From: Patiria pectinifera
Taxonomy: Eukaryota; Echinodermata; Asteroidea; Valvatida; Asterinidae
Length of the DNA: 64,000 nt
Assembly: GCA_029964075.1 (NCBI GenBank)
Contig: CM057147.1
Location: 26,929,513-26,993,512, forward strand
Direction of reading: 5' to 3'
Numbering within the stretch: the first letter of the stretch is position 1; every line of letters begins with the position of its first letter. The position numbers were made by a program, and so were the translations under genes. Shown here in pieces: positions 41,671-53,563 of the stretch. The notes beneath the pieces are model-generated. The model saw only the letters and a list, made by a program, of their open reading frames with translations. It had not been told where the DNA came from and did not search any database.

Positions 41671-43921
41671 GTATTTGGTTAGAATAGACCAGCAGCCGAT
41701 TTCCCGAAACAGTGCTAAACTTACGCCATGTGTAGGACTAACGATCAATTTCATGAAACTTGGTGTAGCTGCGAAATGTTTTAAATAGTTAACATCTTGG
41801 ACGAGGAATGTAACAGCATTTATGACGGCTGTTTGTGTATGATTTTGTTCATTCATGAAACAGTCGTTGAAACAGTCCTTGAATCACTTCCGCCCTCCAT
41901 TTTGAAAATAATTTTGTCGGACGTTCTTCAACTCTAAAAGCTCTGTCACGAGTAAAATAGCAGATCTTTTACTTCGAACACAAAGCTGTGAGTGTGTTGT
42001 ATCAACCTTGATAAGTTGTGCAATAACAGACACCACGACGATCACAATTTGCTGGTAAAACTAGTTCATTTTCAGTTGCTATGCCACAAAGTTATGCCAC
42101 CTAAAATGATTGCACAAGTTAATTGGTTGCGCAAGTCGCGCCATAATTTGTTGTGGGGGCATAGGATAGTTTGCAGCAAAAAGGCTTCTAGTGACACTTA
42201 ACAAGGGTTGAACAATTTCTTTTCCTTCTGTCAATTTGTGTAAACTCTCATCACGCAGGTCCTAAAGGAAGCTATGATGCTGAAGCAGCTCCAGCATCCC
42301 AACATCGTCCGGCTTCTGGGTCTGTGCGTACGCAGCGAGAACAGCAGTCCCATCATTCATGAGCGAGGAGTGACTGTGGTTGAGGAGCTGGGCGCTCCGG
42401 TGCTGCTACGTGATCTGACCGAGATGGACTTCAGGGCCAAGATAGAAGTAAGGCCAGCTCTAAACCTCATGCAACTACCATGCCGAACTGGCAAACTCCA
42501 GTGATTTGAGCTTGGCAGTAGCTTGGCAACAGTTGCTCTGAACAAGTCAAATTAAATTCAACTAGAGTACCTTGCCATTTGAAAGCAGTCCAGTGCACTT
42601 TCATCTCAATCAAGTTTTCACTCCCTGTGATGCAGATTCGAGAGGTTAATTGTGAGCATCAGCATTCCTTAACTGTTTGCCCTAACTTTGAATTAAATTG
42701 AGTTTGTCATGCCACCGCCGCTTGGAACAACGATAGCATGGCAGACCCTGTTGAGCCAAAGGGCGGTGCCGTTCCGAACTCAATTTGCTGAGATTAAAAA
42801 AAAACTGATATGAAACTCCACAGATTCAATAAACTAATATGAATTTCCCCCTCATCCTATGTACTTTAGATTTGCCTCGATCTAGCCAGACTTCTCCAGT
42901 ACCTTGTTGACTCCCCTATGGGCAGTGTCGCCATCACTGATTGGAGGGACGAACAGTTTGTCTTCGTCGCTGGAACGTTAAAAATTGCCGACGTGGACGG
43001 ACTGAACAGCAAAGAGCCGTCTTGCAATAAAGAAATGAAGTGCCTTATCAATGATATGCCTTCTGGTAAGTCATATAATTCGCCGTCAACAGGATGATAT
43101 TATGAGGGGCATTTGCATAGCCACGGGATCACACACCGCCAAAGATGGTGACCACTCGCTATATAGAGTGCTGATTATGCGAAACACTGCATTTTGACCT
43201 CGAGATTCTGACCATTCTGTGGTTGCCTTCTATCATGTCTTCGGTAACCCGATGTTGTATGACAAAAGCATGACAGCTATTGACCAATCAACAGCTTGGG
43301 CAAACTTTCTACTCTAAAACAATGTCACAACTTCTAAGGGCGGCTCTGATTGGCTGGCGTGCGGGGTCGCATGAAATGTACATGTACCTGTATTTCAGAC
43401 GTTTGTAGTGTATGATCAATCGGCAGGGATTTTATGTATTGCTGTGTTTGTAAACTACGATGGCAGACCTGTTCTGATACCGATTTTTAAGTTGGCAGGA
43501 AGTTCAAATTGTCCTGTTTTTATGGAGCTAATTTTCTCAAAGCATTTTAAAAATTTAGTGAAATTCCCCCACCCCCCACAAAAAAAAAACAAAAAAAATA
43601 TCAAGGTTGATTCTTATATTGCTTGTTTGCCCTTGCATTTTCCATTAAGGTTTAAGATGTGCCAAGAACATGGAGTGTCCCGGCACCAACGCCAAGACCA
43701 ACCTCCTCCATGCACGGCACCACTTCCTGGAGCCCATGCTAGGCTCGGGCATCCCCGTGGAGTACCTTGCCAAGGCCTCGGCCCTCCTGACGGACCTACA
43801 GAAGGACAATCTGGATGCGGACGACCTGGTGGAGCGTCTTGAAGACCTGCTCAAGTTCGCTGACACGGTGACCAAAGTGCCGCCTCTGGAGGTAGACCCA
43901 AGAGACTTGGATTACTACTGA
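41149..43921 (+). CDS. PKDCC/VLK-like secretory-pathway protein kinase, complete four-exon gene (392 aa)
   Basis: Vertebrate PKDCC (VLK) is a secreted kinase that phosphorylates tyrosines on extracellular and secretory-pathway proteins. Exons 41149-41670, 42259-42447, 42870-43065 and 43650-43921 join in frame. The product has a single hydrophobic anchor or signal at about 12-28 (type II layout), a predicted coiled coil (about 48-85) and then the kinase fold. AVK (Lys143) corresponds to the ATP-binding Lys and LKEAMML (Glu178) to the helix-C Glu. ELGAPV and ICLDLARLLQYLVDSPMGSV match PKDCC closely. The catalytic loop reads TDWRDEQ (Asp261) and the DFG position IADVDG (Asp278). All key residues are kept, so activity is likely. 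It ends about 100 residues short of vertebrate PKDCC, lacking the Cys-rich C-terminal part. Orthology to PKDCC is likely but not certain within the wider family. Confidence 0.85.
42259..42447 (+). CDS. PKDCC-like exon 2 (helix C to hinge)
   Basis: After the acceptor CATCACGCAG it encodes VLKEAMMLKQLQHPNIVRLL and VVEELGAPVLLRDL. The donor is GAA|GTAAGG. Confidence 0.9.
42870..43065 (+). CDS. PKDCC-like exon 3 (catalytic loop and DFG region)
   Basis: The acceptor is TGTACTTTAG. The exon encodes ICLDLARLLQYLV, TDWRDEQFVFV and LKIADVDGL, with cysteines in SCNKEMKC. It ends TCTG|GTAAGT in phase 1. Confidence 0.9.
43650..43921 (+). CDS. PKDCC-like exon 4 (last exon)
   Basis: After TTCCATTAAG it encodes GLRCAKNMECPGTNAKTNLL and a helical C-terminal lobe, ending DPRDLDYY and TGA at 43919-43921. 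Confidence 0.88.
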
Positions 43922-44992
43922 GAGCCAACATTTTGCACAGCTGCCAAACCAAAAATTGTGCCTACCCAGTACCCACCAAGTAAGGAATGAAGTTAGCAAA
44001 GAATGCCATCGTACCTTGTGTGTAATGTAGTTCACCAACTGGCGACCAACAGAACATGTAAGTAACTCCATGACATAGACCAATCCTTTAAGTCCCGCCC
44101 ACTGATGTTTTGACCAATGACAGCCTTGATTAACCCTCCTATGCAAACATACGTCGTGTGCCAAGTGGTCCTTTCAGTCAAAATCAATCAAGTGACAGTT
44201 TTCAACAGTAAAGAATTCCAAGCCTACATATAGCAAGATTGACTGGCCGTGACTGTTTATGTAACTCGATACAGCTTTGCTGTGGGTAAATTGATAAGCC
44301 AGCTGTGCACACAACTTGCCTGCTTTGTCAATTCATGGTTTGTTGACTGAGTTTGACTAGACACAGTGCTTGCCTGACATATGATCTGACTGCTGGTGAC
44401 TATCCTTTGTTAAAAGTACAGCAGGGGAAGAGGATGGACATTTTGACTGTCTGTGACTGTTTAAATAGCAGGAGAGTTAACGTCGGACATGCTTGCACAA
44501 AAGTCCAACATGCGTGGATGTGCATATGACCTGAGCGGCCTGAACATGCAGTGCAGCACTGGGGAGGCACATACGTTGTTGCCCATGCGCGCAGTGGGCG
44601 TGGCCTAATGGATTTGACTTTTGGGCCCAGCTGCCTTATCTGTGCAGAGAAGATGCCATAGATGGCATCATTCCCCGCCTCTTTAGCAGTCACTGTGGTG
44701 AAGTGCACAATTTCATGATGGATCTTTCTTCACAAGCAACGATATAAGAAAAGGCCTTTTTACACTATCATCTCCCCTACCTGCGTTGCAATCAGGGTGG
44801 GTCCACCATAAGTGGAACCAGTTCCCATTAAGCACAGGTATGCAAGGCTTACTGTTCACACGGGTCGGCTGTAGATTTGAGATTTTCTACCTGGGTAGTA
44901 CCTCTCAACCCTGGTCCCAGCCAGGGTTGGATTATATACCCGTGTTGATGCCGTACCTATGTAGAAGCCATGCTGTGTTCTACAATCCTGGC

Positions 44993-45162
44993 CAAATCTC
45001 GCTGGGCCCCCAAACCCCGGCCCCCTGTCAATGTTGTCTCTCATTGCGCGGTGTGTGCTCTATCAGCTGGAGAGAACAACATTGACCGGGGGAGCGGGGG
45101 AGTGGGTAACCGTGGGAGGCTAAGGTTATTTCCAAGTGTCCCAACCATTTTGGCCGGGATTG
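44993..45162. mobile_element. 170-bp MITE with CAATCCYGGCCAAA ends, TA target duplication
   Basis: The left end CAATCCTGGCCAAATCTCGC mirrors the right end TTTTGGCCGGGATTG, and TA stands on each side. Inner GTCAATGTTGT and ACAACATTGAC blocks are also inverted. Confidence 0.75.
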
Positions 45163-45398
45163 TAGTTAGTGTGAAAGGTGTTCCCGAAATCTCTGTGTTG
45201 GACCCGGGACCCGTATGCAGTGTAAGAGGCTCATAAGGTGTACCTCATAATGCATCCCCTCCAAAGAATACCCTGCATGTGCAAGTAAGTCAGCCTTCAT
45301 TATTACTAATGACAACAAAAAATTGTCAGTTTACAAACAAAAGTCATCAACCTCTGATTCTTAGTAATGTCTTCCAATTTTTAAAACCTATTGCATCG

Positions 45399-45570
45399 CA
45401 GGCCGGTCGCCAAGGGGGGCCGGGGCCCCCCGACGAGCAACTGCCCCCCCCCCCCATCTGCAAAAACCATAAGCGTAAATGTTATATATTAGTGTGTTTT
45501 TTCTTGTGGTGTGCCCCCCTAGTCTGCACTGTGCTCCCCCCCATAATGCCCAGAGCTGGCGACGGGCCTG
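45399..45570. mobile_element. hAT-like MITE with CAGGCCxGTCGCCA ends
   Basis: CAGGCCGGTCGCCA on the left mirrors TGGCGACGGGCCTG on the right. The interior is C-rich. No clear target duplication was seen. Confidence 0.6.
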
Positions 45571-46745
45571 TCTACAACGTCTTGATAGAATCTCACTTAC
45601 GAATATCCGTGTGAGCGTGCATGATTATTCTAGTTTTGTGATAATCTACTTGTGCCCAATCTTCACTGTTATTTTGTACTAACTCCATCAGTATCCAAAA
45701 GCTCCCTCGGTTCAACAGAACTCAAGAACCGGAACCAGTTATCCTACGTAGATTAACAGTACATGTATGCTGCAAAAAATACCTGCTCTCTGATTTTTTG
45801 GGATTTAAAAAAATGAGGGTTTCAGTTGGAACTAAAGGGCTTTTCAATACTTCGCTGTGATTAACTTTCTGCATCGTAAACGTTTTTATGCTACATATAC
45901 ATGTACATGTGAGCAGCTAAGTTTTATTCATGAACAGTACTTACTGAAGTGAGTTTGGTATTTTTCTATTTTGATTATTTCCCCCACCCCAATATTTGTT
46001 GTGATTTGGGGAGCAGTTGATCAGTACTTAAATGGGTATAGGTTACAAACAAATATATTCCCAGAATTGTTATTGAAGTCATTATATAAAGCCAAAATCA
46101 CCAGAAAGTTTTTCAAATTTTCTAGTTTTTGCGTACCAAGTCAGATCTAGCTCAATGAGATTGTATTCACGGTTTACACATTTTGCAAGTCTCCTGTGAG
46201 TAAATTTGTAGGGTAACTCAATCATCAAGTGTGTTGTCCCTTGAACTCCCAGTAAAGCCAACACGTTCACTCACAGTTTTGCTACAGCAAAAGTGGGAAA
46301 ACAAGGATAGGATTTTCACAGTAGGTGTCCACATTGGTATGGGGGCAGTCCCCTCTTGTAATAACAGTGACTTGCTCTGGCAAAATTGGTCTTAACATGT
46401 CAAATGGAGTTTTCGGTGTCTGTAAAACTTTCAAAGAAATAGTTTCACATGATGCTATTGAAAAGACCTGTACGAAAATTGACCAACTAATTACAAACAT
46501 GCTAATTGTCATTGGATTAGACATACATGTATCTGCCTTTAAAGTTTTCTCATGGATGAATTTGGCTGCCTTTGCCTGTTGTTGTTTTTACCGAGAAATC
46601 TGATATAATTCCCAAATTCAATTATATGCCCAAATACTCCAAGCCAGTCAGAGGTCGATGGAAAATAGCCAGAAGTGCCAGGTTTCACCAGAACAGGCCA
46701 ATGTCCGTAAGGAGATCTCCAGCATTTCCAACATGCACAAACAAG

Positions 46746-46986
46746 GGGCCAATTTCACAGTGCTGCTAAGCACAAACATTTGCTTAGCTCAAAAAAAGTA
46801 TGGCTTATATAAAAGCAGTACACCAGTCAAAACGCCATGTGATGTATATTGCTTGTGATTAGTATTCAGCTGTTTTTTGCTTAGCATGAAAATCACGTGG
46901 ACTTTTGGCTGGTAACCTGATTTTATAAGCCAGACTTTTTTTGTGCTAAGCAGATTTTTGTGCTTAGCAGCGCCGTATAATTGGGC
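46746..46986. mobile_element. MITE, GGGCCAATTTCAC...GCTGCTAAGCAC family, copy 1
   Basis: The ends GGGCCAATTTCACAGTGCTG (then CTAAGCACAAA) and their near reverse complement at 46940-46986 enclose about 240 bases. GCTTAGC words recur inside. Confidence 0.75.
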
Positions 46987-47014
46987 TTTTCTCAACATTC
47001 CTCTGTGTGCCCAG

Positions 47015-47213
47015 CAGGGGCCCATTTCTTTGAGCTGCTATATACAGAATTCTGCTAAGCACAGAAAATATCTGCTTAGCAAAAACAGGTAACCAGTTGA
47101 AAAGTCATGATGTGTCTGCAGCCAGTAACTGGTACCCAGCTGATTCTTGCTAAGCACATTAACTTGCCAAGCAATATTCTCTGCTTAGGAAGCTCCAGGA
47201 AGTTGGGCCCCTG
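47015..47213. mobile_element. MITE, CAGGGGCCC family, copy 2
   Basis: CAGGGGCCC at the left and GGGCCCCTG at the right are exact inverted ends. Inside, CTGCTAAGCACAG and TTGCTAAGCAC words match copy 1, which ends only about 30 bases to the left. A fragment of the family lies near 59480-59527. Confidence 0.75.
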
Positions 47214-47957
47214 TCTTAATTTAACAGCATTGTTGTGGTGTCAAACTGATACTAAGAGATCCATTGTGCAAAGTTCCATATCATTTCACAGGCATTCTCA
47301 AATCAAGCAACTCGTATTCTAAAGGTATAAATTTGCAATGCAGATAGGAGACATTGCTATGTTTTTAATTTTTTATCCTGTCCTTGTTTAAGCCTAGTTT
47401 CCATATCGACGTACGAAACGCAAAGTGAAATGCAAACAGGACCCAAACTGCAACCCAGACAGACGCAAACTATCTCACAGACGGTTGGCAAAGTTGAATC
47501 TGTCTGTGCAGTCTGCGTACAGTAAGCTAGCTTAACGTCGATATTGACACCAGGCTTTACATAATTACATGTATGATTTTGTAATTTGGGATGCACTCCT
47601 TCGTGCTTCCTTTCTTAACCTACCGGTACCTACCCTATTTTGACAGCCCCTACCCTAATTTGTTTTGGGGAAAATGAGGAAAAATACCCGAAAACCATCA
47701 ATTACTACCTTTTACCCTTTACTACACACAGACACCTCCATATGATCATACACAAAAAGAATTGCCCCCAAAAAATTTCCTACCTACCTACCTACCTACC
47801 TATTTTCAAATGCCATGTAATTGGAAGCAGAACTATTTTTTTTTGGCCTCAGAGAGTGAATGGATGTAAAGCAAACTGCATACATACCTATCCAACAATT
47901 AGAATATAGTTTGAAGAAATTGTTAATGAAACTTAAATGGCAATTACAACATTTAGA

Positions 47958-48023
47958 GGTACATGTAACAGGGACAGGTCAAATGTCTCACTGTAGACCC
48001 TTACTTCATAGAATGACCCCCTA
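47958..48023. repeat. Terminal fragment of the GGTCATTCTAT inverted-repeat family
   Basis: The reverse complement reads GGTCATTCTATGAAGTAAGG, then GTCTACAGTG and CCTGTCCCTGTTAC. It matches the left end of the element at 23432 and a copy at 59385-59450. No partner end was found here. Confidence 0.5.
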
Positions 48024-48255
48024 AGTCACCAAAAATATGATGCTAAGTAATTGTCAGTGACAGTAAAAATAAGGGCTTAATTGTAACTAGACATAAAATA
48101 CAGGGAGCTGGATGTGGCATTGGTCATGTTTAAAATTGCAGCCAGCTAATCCCGCTGTAGTTTGGAATTTAAAAAAATTAAGAATATACTGAGGACTGTG
48201 TTTTTTTTAATTTAGTGCCATCCTATTTTAGGTGTGGGTGGCTGAAGTCTTAATA

Positions 48256-48724
48256 CAGGGTGACCAAAAATAATTGTGCAAGCAGATATCGTTAAAATTT
48301 ACAAAGAGTACCTAAAATGAGTATTTCATTTTGATAGAACATATTATGAGACTCTTGTGTATAATCATTGAAAATGTCATGGAAACCCATCCATGCAAAC
48401 CACAGCTGTAACAGATTATAAAAGGATATTTGTTTTTCAACCATTCCAATGGGAATTAGACATTGCATTGGAAATCGTTCAACTGGCACTCTGCAATGGG
48501 TCTTTTCTTTTACTGCGTAAATTACATTGGTACGGGTGAAAAAAACATTGCCATTATAATCTGTTGTATCTGTGGTTTGCATGACTGGATTTTCATCAAA
48601 TTTTCGCTGTGATTACACACGAGAGTACAAACAATTTACACCATCAACATGAAATGCTGATGTTGGATACTTTTTGAGAAATTTAAATATGTCTGCTTGC
48701 ACAACTTTTTTTGGAGTCGTCCTG
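48256..48724. mobile_element. Mariner-type MITE with TA target duplication
   Basis: The left end CAGGGTGACCAAAAATAATT (then GTGCAAGCAGA) mirrors the right end TCTGCTTGCACAACTTTTTT (then TGGAGTCGTCCTG). TA lies on each side (48254-48255, 48725-48726). There is no transposase frame. Confidence 0.75.
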
Positions 48725-49271
48725 TATTAAGGAGTTAGATAAACAGAGAGCTTGTTAACAGTCACAATTTTACTGCCAGAAATCACGACTAAATATCATC
48801 TGCCATTGTAACAGGGTATTTAATGTAATTAAGAAGGATTTATTAACAAAGACAAATGATATATTTTAAAATACTTTTTTATGTACATGCCATATTCCAA
48901 CCCACCTATCATATGTATTCCTTCTATAATTGAAATTAGTTATAAGTGATAGTGGGGAGTGTTTATTGACATCGAAATATTGAAATGAAAATTGTTGTAA
49001 CTTAATTTTAATACAGTTAGGAAATTATTGAAAAATGGTTTTAAGGTCGGTCTCAAATGTCAACAAGTTGCAGTTTGAACAGATTTTGGGACAGATTTTC
49101 AAGATCCTAGTTTTAGGATGAAAACACCTTCTTGGAGATGTTCACTTCGTGGTGAGATAGTCTGTGAAGATCTCAATCACTTTAAGAGAAATGTTTTCAG
49201 GAGGGGTCAGGCCTTAACGTGAGAAACTACAAAGGCTCATCATAAAAAAAATCACCCCCAGAAGCCGTCAT

Positions 49272-49512
49272 AGTTGTAACGAGTTACTGGATTTTGTGAC
49301 TCGAGTTGAGTCAAGTCATTTTCAGAAAGTGACTTGAGTTGAGTCGAGTCATTAGGTCAAGAAGGTCGGGTTGAGTCACTGTGTGGTCGAGTTGAGGCGA
49401 GTTCGGTTAACCCGTTGGGACTCGAGTCAAGTCAAGTCGGCAAAAATTGTGACTAGAGTCAGACTCGAGTCGAGTCACTGACTCAAGTCATTGACTCAAG
49501 TCATTACAACTC
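49272..49512. repeat. Degenerate GAGTCGAGTCA repeat tract with inverted ends
   Basis: About twenty variants of GAGTCAAGTCA / GAGTTGAGTCG fill the stretch. AGTTGTAACGAG at the left and CATTACAACT at the right are inverted, so it may be a MITE made of short internal repeats. Confidence 0.55.
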
Positions 49513-52500
49513 TGGTAGCCCTGTCATGCAATGTGCCAGAATCAAACCAAATAGTTTATTTTGAAAAGCGTGTATAGTGTAAAGATAATTATCGCAAATA
49601 GATGCAGAGGAGTAATAGGCTTCCAGCAGACAATAAATAATATTACTGCAAACAAAATCAGGATAGGTACATGTATTTAAGCAGCGATTATAGCTGAGTA
49701 ATTATATTGGACAAATTCATGCTTGTGTAAATGCTGCTTTGTTTTTAAAGATAAGGTTAAATAACGATTTTGATCGGTGTATAAAAATGTATTTTATTAT
49801 ACATACAGTGCCTTCTGAAAGAAATCCTATAATCATTGCCAAAAAATTAGAATAGATTATTGCTTTGTAAATACATGGCATGCTCAGATTCGTACATGGA
49901 CACAAGTTCTTCTGGAGCAAGATCAAAATCATCAAACTCTTGTTTAGTATCACAACCATTGATTGGTTGAAAAAATGAGTTCACATTTATGATAATTAAC
50001 ACTTTTTTATAACACCAAAATTATATTTTAAACAAGAAAACATCGCTTTGATTGCTTATACAATTTCAACTGTTAAGATTTTTCGGCTACGCACATTTAA
50101 TTTTTCGGGTAAGCTGTAAAATTAAACTATTAACAAATATTAACGGATGTTTGTCTACCTGATGATTTACGTAATTTTGTATTATGCTAACTTGAATATT
50201 GATTGATTATTAATGTTATTGAAGTGTTTTTCTTTTGCACTCTTGCCAAATCTTGCCTGATAAAGTTGCTGTTTGATTAAATGCACTAGCATATAAATTG
50301 AAACAAAAGTTCTTATTTAAATTATCGGTTGAAGAATTAAATTATGTTGGCTAAATGAATAGAAATATAACAAATTTTATAAATGTAACTTCTGAAAAAT
50401 ACAAAATCACAGATTATGCAAATTAGATTGAGCACAATAAGAGAAATTCCTTTGCTAGATCATTGCAACTATTTATGGATATTATTGAGTATCTATGTGA
50501 GAATGACTTGTCTCCGAAATTTTGAATAAAAAAAGAGAATAATTTTGAATTGTAACTGCTATGTGTGATTGTCTTTTATTTGTGTTTTGAAAGAACAAAG
50601 TAAACGCTGACAGTCAACAAGGAAGATAAGTTTGAAAACAATGCCCATGTTTTTGAAACTGCACCCATGTTATCCAAATAAGCATTGTTCATTACCTGGT
50701 AACGTTTTTGATTGCAATACAGTAGCTGTATTTGCTGTTATTGAAAGCAATGTAAATGTATATATGTACCGTTTTTGTAGGCCAACATTTGTTTGTTTGT
50801 TTTTCCCTGGATTTGCAATTCATCATGAGGAAATATGCCCATTTGGTTCGTGCAGTTGCTATGGAGAGGCTCATTGTAAAAAAAAAATCCTTGTATGGTG
50901 ATGATTGATGAAGGTTTTGTTTCGGTTGTCGTTTCTCACGAACAAGGAAAAATGTGCTTTCCTTCCATGAATCTGATTTCACGGTGTGGTGTACGTGTGT
51001 GTCATCCGAGCCAGGAACACTAGCTCCATGTTTTCATCGCACTGGAATGTTGTGAATACCCTATATAAGTGCCCACGGTAAATAGTTTGCCAATGTAAGT
51101 TGTAGTGCATATGTATACATGTACTAGTGTACAGCCATTTTAGTGTGCGATTTAAATAGCGCAGCATAGCATTGGGCCAGCATCTCTCGACGTTTTCTCT
51201 ACCACCGTACCCGCGTGCTCCTCATCGCTGGATCGTGGACCGAGGCTGACGGCCTGTTTCTGCTAGTTCCTTTAAGGTATTTAAAATTATATTCGGCCGA
51301 ATATACTTTGCCTCTTTTTGCTTATTATAAAGGGGTTCATGAAATGCATTTCTCTCTGAGGAACAGATTTTGTGCAACTTTCTGTTCGTCTTAAATGTTT
51401 AAAAACTATTTGACATCCCTTTTTGGTCTATTTTGTTGAAAAGTAATGTAATGGCAGACTAACTGGGAATTCTTGCTTAACCTGTTGGTTGATTTGAGTG
51501 AATTAAAATGCATTTTGTATAACTGTCTTTGATTGGCCTGGTTTTGCCTTTGCTTCGTAAAGGCATGGTTCCCGTTCTGCGGTGCGTTCGCCGTGCGCAA
51601 ACAACAGCTACTGAAATCACGTCAAATGATCTGCAATTGTTTCTCTTTTGGAGTTCACAACTGTGAAGAATTTTCGAGAACCCCCACCCCCCTCTTGGCC
51701 AGAACGGGACCCTATGTATTAAATGTAATTTTTCACTTGAAAAAGTTTCTTCTGTTTGTAAGATTTTTGTGTGTGATGCCCCATTGGAAATTTTGTTTTA
51801 AACGTATCAGGCTCCCCCTCCATAAATACAAAGTAGGCGTGCCACATCCTAAAAGATACGGACAGGCCTTTTTTTTCTGTACTCCTGCAATAAATTTTGG
51901 GTTGAAGAACAATTCGGAAGAGTAAACTAGATCAAAAGTTCCGCTTAACACTGACATTCGTCGTCCGGTCGCGGTGTTTTTTTTCCCTAAGAAATCCGTG
52001 TCCGTGACCATTCTGACAACCGGGACCTCAGATCCCGTGACCGGGTCTACACCGCGTTTCCTTCCAGTATGTAAAATCGGAAGAATTCAGGTATGGATGC
52101 CCGCACTATGAGATGGCGGGGGGCACTGTGATACGGGAATGAACTTCTCCGGTGCTGCGTAAAATACTTTTTTATCCTGGAAAAAAGGTAGGCATATACA
52201 TTGGTTGAACTTCAGCTGAAAGGAAATAGCAGCACAGCCAGGCGCGGTTCAAGACAGTAAATTTCAAATTTAAAAAAGTAAGTTGTAGTTATAATAGCCG
52301 AGACGCGATCTACAGAAAACTTTGAAAATGTGTTGAGTTTTTCCGGGGAAAAGTGTTGAAAATTTAAAATGTCGGAAATTGCTGACAAAAATATGCTGTA
52401 CAACACAAACTCTCTTGACTTTCTTTGAAAAAAAATTGAAGTGATCATTGGAGATGAGCCCGTTCCCCTTCCGTACAACCCGAGTCTATGACATCGTCAG

Positions 52501-52587
52501 TGAATTTATATTCAAAAGCATTCCAAGAACTTTTTCCTTTTTAATTTTCTTGATCGACATCTTTTGGGGAGTTTGAAGGGATAAATA

Positions 52588-53008
52588 TAGAGTGAGTTAA
52601 AAAAAAAAAAGGAAACGCAAATGTCAGGACTATTTTTTAATAAAGTTCTGCATGTAGCACTTTCAAAATTTAGTATATGAACGCCCAATTAATAAACTTT
52701 CTTTTAGTACAAGAATCATTCAAATAACTCATGTACCTTTCAAGTTACGGAATTTTAAACACAACCAGCGTTTTAAAGTTCTGTCCACGCGGATCACAAA
52801 AAAGTTGTCTGTTCTTTCAGCAAATCGAAAACAATTCACGCACATCCCTATGAAAAGAACATGAGTGATTTGCATGATTCTTGTACTAAAAGAAAGCTTA
52901 TTAATTGGGCTTTCATATCCTAGATTTTGATAGTGCTACATGCAGAACATCATTAAGAAATTGGTCCTGCCATTGGGGTTTCTTTTCTTTCTTTTTTACT
53001 CGCCCTCA
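52588..53008. mobile_element. Second copy of the 17453-17892 mariner-type MITE
   Basis: The inner blocks (TTTCTTTTAGTACAAGAATC and AAGAAAGC in reverse) match the copy at 17453-17892. The terminal repeats are more mutated (AGAGTGAGT; ACTCGCCCTC), suggesting an older insertion. Confidence 0.7.
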
Positions 53009-53066
53009 TTTATATTTTAATGTTAGAAGTTTAATTTCCCGGTTCATGTACTCTTCCACAATTATT

Positions 53067-53563
53067 AAAGGGAATGTACAACATTTGCTTTTGCTTCAAA
53101 TTTCATAAATAAATAGATTTTGAGGATTAGGATGTTATAGCAAATATTGTTAAAATGAATTGTTTCACGTTTTGGGCTTGTAGATGCTGAAATACCAGGA
53201 AAACCAATCATGTTCTTGTAGTCTGGTTCCCTGACCCCACTTAAGATGTAAAGGAGAATTTATAGACTTTGGGGAATTGTGAGGTCAGATAATCAGTCTA
53301 GCAGGCTTGTACCCCTTCACAGGTGTGTAATCAATTGCAAAGAGTTTTTGCAGTTTATGCAGCAAAGAGTTTGCAAATTCTCCAACGCTGGTCGGCCGAC
53401 CAGCGTTGGAAAAATACCATTTTTCTTGAAAATGTCAGCACACCAGGAGCCACGATTTTACAGGATGCTTAAGACTGTCATTCCCTAACAATCCAGTAAG
53501 GTATTTTGTGACAATCTGATCATTTCGTTTTATTATGTTTGCAAATGTTGTATTTTCCCTTTT
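53067..53563. mobile_element. ~500-bp inverted-repeat element with perfect 28-bp central palindrome
   Basis: The left end AAAGGGAATGTACAACATTT (then GC) mirrors the right end GCAAATGTTGTATTTTCCCTTT. At 53382-53409 lies the perfect palindrome CCAACGCTGGTCGG / CCGACCAGCGTTGG. The right half is shared with the copy at 18100-18390. Confidence 0.7.
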
